A stretch of 64,000 nucleotides of DNA, from contig NZ_JAFNPF010000001.1 in NCBI RefSeq assembly GCF_026535915.1, forward strand, positions 1,612,001 through 1,676,000, given 5' to 3'. The DNA comes from Snodgrassella sp945267035. GTDB lineage: Bacteria > Pseudomonadota > Gammaproteobacteria > Burkholderiales > Neisseriaceae. Shown here one piece after another: positions 18,642 to 26,688 of this stretch. Within the stretch, counting starts at the first letter, position 1. Every line of letters starts with the position of its first letter. The notes under the pieces were generated by a model. It saw only the letters and a list, made by a program, of their open reading frames with translations. It had not been told where the DNA came from and did not search any database. Made by a program: the position numbers and the translations under genes.

Positions 18642-19524
18642 TATTCCTCTACTCAAAATATTGAATTAACAATTATTTTTACAATAGCTATTACCTAAAT
18701 AAAAAATAATTATTAACATTTTGTTTAATATTTTTGCTTTATATCATATTCATTTAAAATACACAGATTAAATTTTTTTACCACATTAATTAATGTTTTC
18801 AATATTATTTAAGCTATGGTTAAGAAAATAACTATTATTTAACAAAAATCAAGTCTTTAGTTTTCTGTTAATTCAATAACTTTGAATATTGGCGGTGCTT
18901 AAATGAAGACATTGCAATAATAATAAGGCATAGTTTGCAAATTTGTATGCTTGAAAATATTACCAAATAATTACTTATATTTAATATTTTTGTCTGTTGT
19001 AAGTTAGACACGAATGAAATGACTTATGTCGAATGATTAAAACCAGTGGTATAAATTAAGCAAACTAGAGTGGAATAGTATTTCAGCAAAATTAGAGTTG
19101 ATGATTGATGTAAATTTGAGTACTAAAATAAGCTTATTGGATCAAAGAAGTAGACCAAATATGCACTAGTGAAAAAACACATCGGCTTAGTCGATAGTGA
19201 TCACAGCCTATTTTGCTTAAGTAATCAGACTTCATCAAATCGGTATTTAAGGATCTACAGAGTTATAGCCATGCTAAGCTTGAGAATGTGTAGGGGAAGT
19301 TGAGGTAGGCGACTGCGACTAGTTTGAACACATATCCATTTTTAAAACATATTCAAAATCTTTTATACAAGCATAAAACTAGCTATCTTGATCATTATAA
19401 TGATAAAACACGCTAGCCCGACCTTATTGATGAACAATCAGTTTATAAGCCATTAAATACTTGAAAGATACAAATAATCAAAAAAGCTAACTTTCTACTG
19501 CAATCGGCCATTAGATTAAACAAC
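18642..19524. other. Gene-free stretch upstream of the HlyC-like gene
   Basis: About 880 bp, extremely AT-rich near the HlyC-like start and more balanced towards ahpF. No supported coding frame, RNA gene or repeat was found. It should carry the promoter of the HlyC-like gene. Confidence 0.5.
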
Positions 19525-19560
19525 ACCAACCACTCCAGCGTACAAAGCGGAGTGGTTGGT
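19525..19560. terminator. Strong stem-loop after ahpF
   Basis: A perfect 12-bp stem (ACCAACCACTCC/GGAGTGGTTGGT) with a 12-base loop lies 14 bp after the ahpF stop. The T-tract on the minus strand is interrupted (GTTGTTT), so termination may be moderate. Confidence 0.75.
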
Positions 19561-19574
19561 TAAAGATTCCTGTT

Positions 19575-21143
19575 TTACTCGGCTGGTTTGGTACGAATCA
19601 GATAGTCAAAAGCACTTAAAGCGGCTTTGGCACCCTCACCCGCAGCAATAATGATCTGCTTATAAGGTACATTGGTGCAATCGCCAGCAGCGAATATACC
19701 AGGTACGTTGGTTTTACCATAAGCATCAATTTCTATTTCGCGCATTGGGGTAGTTAATTTCACGGTATCTTGCACAAATGCAGTATTGGGTAACAATCCT
19801 ATCTGGACGAAAATACCTTCCAACGGCAGATGATGCGCGGTGTTTGAAATCCGATCTAGATAGTTCAAACCATTGACTTTACCATTTTCACCAACGACTT
19901 CCGTCGTTTGCGCATTCAAAATAACGTCAACGTTGGTCAGTGAGTGAAGTTTTTGCTGTAACACCTCATCAGCGCGCATCTTATCGGAAAATTCCAATAA
20001 CGTTACGTGGTTAACCACACCAGCCAAATCAATCGCAGCTTCCACGCCAGAATTACCACCACCAATGACAGCTACTTTTTTTCCTTTAAACAACGGACCA
20101 TCACAATGAGGACAATAGGTAACGCCCTTTGTGCGGTATTCTTCTTCACCGGGCACATTCATAGCACGCCAACGTGCACCTGTCGATAGAATAACTGTGC
20201 GTGATTTTAATACTGCACCTGTCTCAGTATGAATTTCAATCAGTCCGCCAGCCGCTGTAGCTGGTATCAGTTTTTGAACTTTTTGTAAATTCATGATCTC
20301 AACATTGTAATGACGAACATGATTTTCGAGATCCTGAGCAAGTTTGAGTCCATTGGTATTTAATACCGAGATATAATTTTCGATATCCACTGTATCTAGG
20401 ACTTGACCGCCAAAGCGCTCTGCCACAATACCTGTGCGAATACCTTTACGCGCAGCATAGATAGCTGCGGCTGCACCGGCTGGTCCACCGCCAATTACCA
20501 ACACATCGAACGGATCTTTCGCGCTCAGGTTTTTAGCCGTTTCTGCAGCAACATTGTTGTCTAGTTTGGCGACTATCTCTGCCAATTGCATACGTCCTTG
20601 TCCGAAGGGTTGACCATTCAAAAATACTGCTGGTACGCCCATAATTTCACGAGCTTCAACTTCCTGTTGAAATAAAGCACCATCGATCGCCGTATGAGTA
20701 ATATTTGGATTTAAAATGGTCATCAGATTCAACGACTGGATCACTTCTGGACAATTATGGCAGCTAATGGAATAAAAAGTTTCGAAATGCAGGTTGCCAG
20801 ATAAATTTTTAATCTGTTCCTGCAATTGCTGCTCCTCTTTGGAAGGATGTCCGCCAACTTGTAATAAAGCCAAGACTAGTGAACTGAATTCGTGACCCAA
20901 AGGATTTCCGGCAAAGACCAGACCGGTATGCACGCCAGGATTGGTGATTTCAAAAGAAGGAACACGCCCATGATCACCATCAGTCCGCAAACTAATTTTC
21001 GAACTAATCGATGCGACTTCCTGCAAAAGAGCCAGCATTTCGCCTGCGGCATCGCTATCATCCAAGGTCGCAATGATTTCTACAGGATTAACGACATATT
21101 CCATGTAAGCTTTTAATTGACTTTTTAGTGTTTCATCTAACAT
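19575..21143 (-). CDS. ahpF: Alkyl hydroperoxide reductase flavoprotein subunit AhpF
   Basis: The NADH-dependent flavoprotein that reduces AhpC. The N-terminal double thioredoxin-fold domain has its redox pair in CHNC (about residues 127-130). The flavoprotein part follows, with FAD-binding VIGGGPAGAAAAIYAARKG (about 205-223), the disulfide CPHCDG (about 342-345), the NADH-binding VAVIGGGNSGVEAAIDLAG, and AAGDCTNVPYKQ near the C-terminus. At 522 residues it is the standard AhpF length, so it is not a plain thioredoxin reductase. It lies downstream of ahpC with a terminator-like hairpin between them, so it is probably made in smaller amounts than AhpC. Confidence 0.97.
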   Translation of the reverse strand: MLDETLKSQLKAYMEYVVNPVEIIATLDDSDAAGEMLALLQEVASISSKISLRTDGDHGRVPSFEITNPGVHTGLVFAGNPLGHEFSSLVLALLQVGGHPSKEEQQLQEQIKNLSGNLHFETFYSISCHNCPEVIQSLNLMTILNPNITHTAIDGALFQQEVEAREIMGVPAVFLNGQPFGQGRMQLAEIVAKLDNNVAAETAKNLSAKDPFDVLVIGGGPAGAAAAIYAARKGIRTGIVAERFGGQVLDTVDIENYISVLNTNGLKLAQDLENHVRHYNVEIMNLQKVQKLIPATAAGGLIEIHTETGAVLKSRTVILSTGARWRAMNVPGEEEYRTKGVTYCPHCDGPLFKGKKVAVIGGGNSGVEAAIDLAGVVNHVTLLEFSDKMRADEVLQQKLHSLTNVDVILNAQTTEVVGENGKVNGLNYLDRISNTAHHLPLEGIFVQIGLLPNTAFVQDTVKLTTPMREIEIDAYGKTNVPGIFAAGDCTNVPYKQIIIAAGEGAKAALSAFDYLIRTKPAE

Positions 21144-21211
21144 GATGAGACTCCATTCTATTGATAAAATCTATTGAAAATAAATTTTTAATTGTTTAAC
21201 TTTTAAACTTA

Positions 21212-21246
21212 GAAAAAAACCCAAATACCGCAGTTGGCATCTGGGT
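21212..21246 (-). terminator. Terminator or attenuator between ahpC and ahpF
   Basis: On the minus strand an 11-bp stem with two G-U pairs (21236-21246 with 21219-21229) is followed by seven T. It ends most ahpC transcripts or sets the ratio of AhpC to AhpF by partial read-through. Confidence 0.85.
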
Positions 21247-21298
21247 GAAAAGTTCTGTGGCTATTATTAGAAATATTGATGTGGTGTTTAATGTGGGC

Positions 21299-21865
21299 TT
21301 AAATTTTTCCTACAAGATCCAGTGATGGAGCAAGAGTTTTGTCCCCTTCTTTCCATTTAGCTGGGCATACTTCGCCTGGATGTGTGGCCACATACTGCGC
21401 AGCCTTAACTTTTCTAACCAGATCAGCAGCTTCGCGACCAATGCCTTCAGCAGTCACTTCAACACATTGAATAATACCTTGAGGATCGACTAAGAAGGTT
21501 GCGCGGTCTGCTGAGCCTTCACCTTCACGCAACACGCCGAAATTAGTAGCTAAAGTAGCATTACGATCACCAAGCATGAAATATTTGATTTTACGAATGG
21601 TATCTGAAGCATCATGCCAAGCTTTGTGAGTAAAGTGGGTGTCGGTTGACACTGAATAAACTTCTACACCCATTTTTTGCAACTCATCATAATAATCAGC
21701 AAGATCACCTAACTCGGTTGGACAAACGAAAGTAAAGTCAGCTGGATAGAAAAAGAAAATAGACCATTTACCTTTTACATCAGCCTCACTGACTTCAACA
21801 AACTCGCCATTACGGAAAGCAGTAGTTTTAAACGGCTTGATTTCAGTATTAACATTCGCAACCAT
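21299..21865 (-). CDS. ahpC: Alkyl hydroperoxide reductase peroxiredoxin AhpC
   Basis: A typical 2-Cys peroxiredoxin that destroys hydrogen peroxide and organic peroxides. The peroxidatic cysteine is in FTFVCPTEL (about residue 48) and the resolving cysteine in GEVCPAKW (about residue 167). At 188 residues it matches the enterobacterial AhpC length. A clear ribosome-binding site (AAAAAGGAA) precedes the ATG. AhpF is encoded 155 bp downstream. I did not find a convincing OxyR site by eye. Confidence 0.98.
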   Translation of the reverse strand: MVANVNTEIKPFKTTAFRNGEFVEVSEADVKGKWSIFFFYPADFTFVCPTELGDLADYYDELQKMGVEVYSVSTDTHFTHKAWHDASDTIRKIKYFMLGDRNATLATNFGVLREGEGSADRATFLVDPQGIIQCVEVTAEGIGREAADLVRKVKAAQYVATHPGEVCPAKWKEGDKTLAPSLDLVGKI

Positions 21866-22272
21866 AATATAATTCCTTTTTTAATAATTTAGGTAGGTGA
21901 ATCAATGAGAAGTATCATACACAATCTGGATCAATAAATATAATCAAATGATTTTATGAAACCGATAGATTTTATTATTTATATTTTTCAATTATTTATA
22001 ACCATGATTTAGTGATATATGTAAATTAGTGCAAGCTTATCCTATCAATCTGTCCCAGCCTAGAATTATTTGATTAAATGTTGGCAATTGGACTCAATAC
22101 TTTTCATCGGTGCTTGCGATCCATTAACTCGGCTTAGTAAAACGTTTTTAACGCTAGTGATCTTAATTGTTTCAGTATCAACCGATATAACTTCATTTAT
22201 CAATACATTAAAAGGATTTTTGACCGTTATACATAACTAACCATCTGTCAGCTTGGAATAAACTAAGGGATT
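21866..22272. other. Divergent intergenic region ahpC / YjdF-like gene
   Basis: About 400 bp that must contain the ahpC promoter and that of the YjdF-like gene. I could not identify reliable -35/-10 pairs. No other gene is visible. Confidence 0.5.
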
Positions 22273-22905
22273 ATGATGATAGAGCATATTCTACAATTGA
22301 TCATTTTTTTGGTGACTCTGTTTTGGTCTGCATATCACCCTCACGATTATCCTACATGGTGGCTAGAAGTCTTTCCAGCCCTTTTAGGCTTATTCTTACT
22401 CATAGCTACCTATACTCGCTTTCAGTTCAGCAGATTAGCCTATTGGGTCATATTACTGCATATGCTGATTTTGCTGGTAGGTGGACATTATACTTACGCT
22501 GAAGAACCGATGTTTCACTATCTCAGTACTCTTTTCGGCTGGTCGCGTAATAATTTTGATAAGCTGGGTCATTTTTTTCAAGGCTTTTCTCCGGCCATCA
22601 TTACTTCTGAATTGCTCTACGGTTTGAAAGTGGTATACCGAAGGGGATGGTTACTGTTTTTAAGTGGCTGTGTCTGTATGTCAATTAGTGCTATTTATGA
22701 ATTATTTGAATGGTTGGTCGCTGAGCTGATACATCAGGAAGCCAATGCGTTTTTGGGCACTCAAGGAGATATTTGGGATACTCAAAAAGACATGCTTTGG
22801 TGTCTGATAGGCTGCTCTGTCATGCTGATTTACTTGTTATTTAATCAGCGTCACTGGTCACGTTTTGATCCATATCGATATAACCTACATCTGGTCAAAT
22901 GGTAA
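22273..22905 (+). CDS. YjdF-like DUF2238 inner-membrane protein
   Basis: A 210-residue membrane protein with about six hydrophobic segments. The conserved core is GGHYTYAEEPMFHYLSTLFGW followed by NNFDKLGHFFQGFSPAI, the DUF2238 signature, and a later ISAIYELFEWLVAE segment with conserved acidic residues. The function of the family is not known. It appears to stand alone: ahpC is divergent and the next gene, sspB, is convergent. Start choice between two adjacent ATG codons is unclear. Confidence 0.85.
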   Translation: MMIEHILQLIIFLVTLFWSAYHPHDYPTWWLEVFPALLGLFLLIATYTRFQFSRLAYWVILLHMLILLVGGHYTYAEEPMFHYLSTLFGWSRNNFDKLGHFFQGFSPAIITSELLYGLKVVYRRGWLLFLSGCVCMSISAIYELFEWLVAELIHQEANAFLGTQGDIWDTQKDMLWCLIGCSVMLIYLLFNQRHWSRFDPYRYNLHLVKW

Positions 22906-23178
22906 CGGTTGCCACATTGCCCAGACATATTTACTGGCCAAACCTAAATACACCGCTAAATTGATGGTTGTGTTCACTCTTCTGGTGGCATTAAAAAGGC
23001 TGATCACCTGGAAAGATTAGACAGATTGTTTAGCGCCCTCTTTTGTGGAAGAAATGGATGGCTATTGCACTATTGTATCAACCATGATGTTGGCCACTTT
23101 ATTTTTTTCAATTTATGCATATTGCTACTTAATTTTATCACCTGTAGCAAATTGTACTGGCTAAGATCAATACATAAA
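22906..23178 (+). other. Intergenic stretch with possible membrane-protein fragments
   Basis: This non-coding stretch contains a short frame reading YLLAKPKYTAKLMVVFTLL...LITWKD before a stop (about 22930-23020) and later Phe/Leu-rich frames, without starts or ribosome-binding sites. The composition suggests remains of a membrane protein gene, but I cannot name it. Confidence 0.3.
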
Positions 23179-23210
23179 AGGACTGAAATATAAATTTCAG
23201 TCCTGATTTT
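23179..23210. terminator. Bidirectional terminator between the YjdF-like gene and sspB
   Basis: A perfect 11-bp stem (AGGACTGAAAT/ATTTCAGTCCT) with loop ATAA has a T-run on the plus strand and four T on the minus strand. A second small hairpin (TGTAGCAAT/ATTGCTACA) lies at 23217-23237. Confidence 0.88.
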
Positions 23211-23260
23211 TTACCCTGTAGCAATCAAATTGCTACAACAAGGCATGAATGAAGCGTCAA

Positions 23261-23698
23261 TTATTTGACGATTTTAAGCCCTTTTTTGTTACTACTAGTA
23301 GCTGGGGTATGTTGAGTAGACTGGTCTGTAGCATCAGTTTCATCGGCACTATTGGATACTGGTTGATTTGAGCTGTTCTCGTCAGTTAAAGGTTCCACAT
23401 CAAATCCCATTCCCTCGCCACTTTCACGCGCAAAGATACTGCTGACGTGACCAACAGGAATCCAAATATCATGAGATACGCCATTGAAACGGGCAGCAAA
23501 ATTTACCCACTCATCATCTATCATTAGGTTACGCGCTGCCGTTGGTCCAATATTGAGCACAATTTCGTTATCACGCACATACTGCATCGGTACCTGAGTT
23601 TTTTCATTTACCCACACCACAATATGGGGTGTATAACCGCTGTCGATTGCCCAATCATATAACGCTCGCAAAATGTAAGGCTTGGTGTTTTTACTCAT
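23261..23698 (-). CDS. sspB: ClpXP specificity-enhancing factor SspB
   Basis: The adaptor that delivers ssrA-tagged proteins to the ClpXP protease. The folded substrate-binding domain (about residues 1-110) is recognisable by YILRALYDWAIDSGYTPHI and VLNIGPTAARNL. A Ser/Thr/Asp-rich flexible tail follows, ending in GLKIVK, the short basic/hydrophobic motif that docks on ClpX. It follows sspA by 22 bp in the standard order. AGGGA 9 bases before the ATG supports the start. Confidence 0.95.
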   Translation of the reverse strand: MSKNTKPYILRALYDWAIDSGYTPHIVVWVNEKTQVPMQYVRDNEIVLNIGPTAARNLMIDDEWVNFAARFNGVSHDIWIPVGHVSSIFARESGEGMGFDVEPLTDENSSNQPVSNSADETDATDQSTQHTPATSSNKKGLKIVK

Positions 23699-23720
23699 GC
23701 TATTGAATCCCTGAAGGTGA

Positions 23721-24326
23721 TTAACGGCGCATGGCTTTTTCAGCTGGCGTCAATGCATTAATAAACGCTTCGCGTTGGAAAATCCGCTCAGCATACTTTA
23801 AGATAGGTGCAGCTGACTTCGGTAGTTTGATGTCATAATAATCCAGACGCCATAATAATGGAGACAAGGCCACATCAATCATCGAAAAGTCATCACCTAT
23901 AATATATTTATTTTTGCTGAAAGATGGCGCCAGCATGGTTAAACCTTGAGTAATGGCTTCTCGAGCTTTATTCATTTCTTTGTTACTGGAGGTTGGATTT
24001 TCCAGTACAGAAACGTGGCTGAATAGTTCTTTTTCCAGACGATACAATACTAAGCGACCATGACCGCGTTTAACCGGATCAGCCGGCATCAATTGCGGAT
24101 GAGGAAACCGTTCATCAATATATTCATTGATAATATTGGACTCATACAGAATTAAATCACGCTCAACCAACACCGGTACCTGATTATAAGGATTCATGAC
24201 AGCCAAATCTTCAGGTTTGTTATAAACGTCTACGTCTTTGATTTCAAAATCCATTCCTTTTTCATAAAGGACAAAACTACAACGCTGACTAAACGGACAA
24301 GTAATGCCCGCATATAAAATCATCAT
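23721..24326 (-). CDS. sspA: Stringent starvation protein A (GST-like, RNA polymerase-associated)
   Basis: A 201-residue protein with the glutathione-transferase fold. An N-terminal thioredoxin-like domain begins LYAGITCPFSQRCSFVLYEKG, with NPYNQVPVLVERD and the ESNIINEYIDERFPHPQLMP block, and an all-helical C-terminal domain follows. In other proteobacteria SspA binds RNA polymerase during starvation, acid stress and phage growth rather than acting as a GST. Two adjacent ATGs (24326 and 24323) are possible starts. It is the first gene of the sspA-sspB pair. Confidence 0.95.
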   Translation of the reverse strand: MMILYAGITCPFSQRCSFVLYEKGMDFEIKDVDVYNKPEDLAVMNPYNQVPVLVERDLILYESNIINEYIDERFPHPQLMPADPVKRGHGRLVLYRLEKELFSHVSVLENPTSSNKEMNKAREAITQGLTMLAPSFSKNKYIIGDDFSMIDVALSPLLWRLDYYDIKLPKSAAPILKYAERIFQREAFINALTPAEKAMRR

Positions 24327-24491
24327 ATTTAATCTTTCATTTTTTCTGTATGTTAGAGATGCAGTGAAATCTAAAAAATTTTATTGATTATAGACAAATT
24401 AAAGTATTTTTTCTAGAAAAATAGCTTAAGTTAATGTTTTATATACTTTTTTATAACATTTGCTTGCATGATTATACATTAGTGGCATGAA

Positions 24492-25259
24492 TTAAACTGG
24501 ATTAAACTCATCAAAAAACTGATAGGGTAATTGAAATTGTGTGCTTATGGCTGCAGCTAATGACTGAATACCATATCGTTCAGTAGCGTGATGACCGGCT
24601 GCAATAAAGGCTATGCCACTTTCCAACGCCAGATGATATTGTGGTTCTGAAACTTCACCAGTGATAAAAGCATCTACGCCAAGATCAATGGCCTGCTGAA
24701 AAAAGCTTTGCCCTCCACCGCTGCACCACGCCAAACGTTGAACTGTTTGATGGGGATTTTGGCATAATAACAGTGGTGGTCGATTCAAGGTCTGACCAAT
24801 GTGTTGGACGAGATCAGCAACCGTCTGTGACTGAGACAGTCGACCATACTGTAATAGGTTCTGCTCTCCACCACATCCCTCAACAATCCAGCCAAGCTTA
24901 GCGGCCAATTGCACATTATTGCCCCATTGTTGATGAGCATCTAACGGTAAATGATAACCAACGAGGTTGATATCATGGTTGATTAATGTCTTTATCCGTT
25001 GTTTTTTCCAGCCAGTGATGATAGAAGGCTCACTTTTCCAAAACATGCCATGGTGCACCAACAGCAAATCCGCCTGTTGCGAAATGGCAAAGTCGATAGC
25101 TGCCTGACTGGCCGTTACTGCACAAACGATATGACTAATGTTAGGCTTACCCTCTATTTGCAATCCATTTGGGCTGAAATCTTTAAATGTTGCTATCGCC
25201 AATTCATTTGCACACCAGCTTAATATTTCTGTTCTGCTCACCATAGTATTTGATTTCAT
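24492..25259 (-). CDS. Nif3-like dinuclear metal-centre protein
   Basis: A 255-residue protein of the Nif3/YbgI family, whose members form toroidal hexamers with a dinuclear metal site. Family motifs are NGLQIEGKP (about residue 30), LLVHHGMFW (about 66-74) with the metal-ligand histidines, HDINLVGYHLPLDAH, and GEVSEPQYHLALESG and AAGHHATERYGI near the end. The biochemical role is not settled in the family; it is sometimes annotated as a GTP cyclohydrolase-type enzyme. It is on the same strand as sspAB, 165 bp upstream of sspA. In many betaproteobacteria petABC lies between them. Confidence 0.93.
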   Translation of the reverse strand: MKSNTMVSRTEILSWCANELAIATFKDFSPNGLQIEGKPNISHIVCAVTASQAAIDFAISQQADLLLVHHGMFWKSEPSIITGWKKQRIKTLINHDINLVGYHLPLDAHQQWGNNVQLAAKLGWIVEGCGGEQNLLQYGRLSQSQTVADLVQHIGQTLNRPPLLLCQNPHQTVQRLAWCSGGGQSFFQQAIDLGVDAFITGEVSEPQYHLALESGIAFIAAGHHATERYGIQSLAAAISTQFQLPYQFFDEFNPV

Positions 25260-26043
25260 TCAATGCGGAGATTAAAAGGTATAATCACATCATAACACTA
25301 TTTAGATTATGACCTTCTGTGTATTTTAGATTTGCTTAGAGTACGAGTGAGATTTTTTTATCGGTAGTAAATCTTTATCAATTTCAAACCATTCAGCATT
25401 CTATTTAACAATCTGTTCGTCTGGTTTAAAAACCCTAATTTTTAGGTGTTGATGCTTTGGACATAGCTGATATTTGAATAAGTTTGCATAAGACTATAAA
25501 GTTAAAAAATATTGAATAATCATGCCACTTTTTGCCGGATCGATTAGGCATCATGGAAGCTTTGGCAAAATCAGACCGTTTAAATTTAGACATCAATGTG
25601 AATCATTCATCTCCCTTGTATTTGCTTAATATGAGTATCCTCGATACTGAAGATGTTAAGTCATGGACAGTTGATTCATACCTCATCACCCTTTTTAATT
25701 TGCTTGATTATTCAAAATTTGAGAAATATGTAGCCACGTAACCCTAATAGCAAGGAATTGTTACGCTTGCTAAGCAAATGGGTGTGGCTTAGATGATGGC
25801 TGATTGAGTTTTTAATAGGATGTTTTTTGCCACTTTGAATGGGTTACTCGGATCACATCGTCTTGAGGAAATTTTTTTCAATTATCAGTTTAATTTTGAA
25901 TATAGCATCACAGGTTATACTGGAAAAACAAATTTTTAGTTAAGTATTCTAATAAAAGCGTATATTGTAATGTAATATTTATTTGTCATTAATTATATCT
26001 GCTTATATTACAAGGTTTTTACGTTTTAAAATGGATATTGAAT
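25260..26043 (+). other. Gene-poor region with likely coding remnants
   Basis: About 780 bp without a convincing intact gene. A 69-codon frame at 25532-25741, starting at a TTG, and a frame ending about 25939 (reading LLGSHRLEEIFFNYQF then SITGYTGKTNF) have protein-like composition but lack ribosome-binding sites and known matches. They may be fragments of one decayed gene. Confidence 0.35.
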
Positions 26044-26559
26044 ATGAGTTTCAGTTCAATAAATCGAATTCCCTAAGGGCTTGGTGGGTGGCTGATCATT
26101 ATTGGCATTAGTGTTTTAGTATCACTGGCTAATTTTTTAATAAATTTATTTTGTGGATTTAGTTATGAGTTTAACTCAAACTCAGATAAAATAGATCTCT
26201 TCACTCGTGAACTATTGAAGTCTAGTTCGCCTCATAATGGTGATTATTTATATGGACTTCAATATATAGTATTTTTTTATTATTTGACTTTTGCATTGCT
26301 AAACAGTTATTTAATATGGCTGTATTTTAAGAAAAACTATCGATTTCCCAAATTTTTTATTGCCGTGGAGATTTATAGAGCCCTTTTTTCTTTTATTAGT
26401 TTTTTTATAATCACGCTTTTAACAGAGAACATTGTGGCTTATTTGATTCTTACATGGAGTGCTTTACTACAGCTTATACCCGTTTTCATTCATGCGGGAA
26501 TTACTATTCCATATATGTATTCATCTAAACGAGTAAAAAATACATTTGTTAAAAATTAA
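26044..26559 (+). pseudogene. DUF2569 membrane protein gene interrupted by a stop codon
   Basis: In one uninterrupted frame the translation begins MSFSSINRIP, meets TAA at 26074-26076, and continues GLGGWLIIIGISVLV to a natural stop at 26559 (about 171 codons). The part after the stop has DUF2569 features: the GLGGWLI opening, a second membrane pair with YLIWLYFKKNYRFPKFFI, and the C-terminal SKRVKNTFVKN. Family members usually read PxGLGGWL with Lys or a similar residue at x, so a single change (AAA to TAA) would explain the stop. No good internal start lies close after it, so the gene is probably dead unless the stop is read through or is a sequence error. Confidence 0.75.
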
Positions 26560-26630
26560 CCGCAATAGTGGAATAACAAAAAGTTTATCCATGATGACTT
26601 CTAAAAATTAAGATAACGATTCACCAAAAT

Positions 26631-26663
26631 AAGCCAGCCAGATGTGTTTTCTGGCTGGCTTTT
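26631..26663. terminator. Terminator downstream of carB and of the DUF2569 remnant
   Basis: A perfect 11-bp stem (AAGCCAGCCAG/CTGGCTGGCTT) with a 9-base loop has TTTT on the plus strand and TTATTTT on the minus strand, so it can serve both convergent genes. Confidence 0.88.
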
Positions 26664-26688
26664 CCACATATTCGGTTCTATTTTGCAC

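Noticed and set aside
22925..23160. Possible membrane-protein pseudogene after the YjdF-like gene
   Set aside because: Only short hydrophobic frames remain and no family could be named, so it is described only as part of the intergenic entry.
25532..25741. 69-codon frame starting at TTG
   Set aside because: Somewhat protein-like, but the start codon and ribosome-binding site are poor and I know no relative; kept only as a possible remnant.
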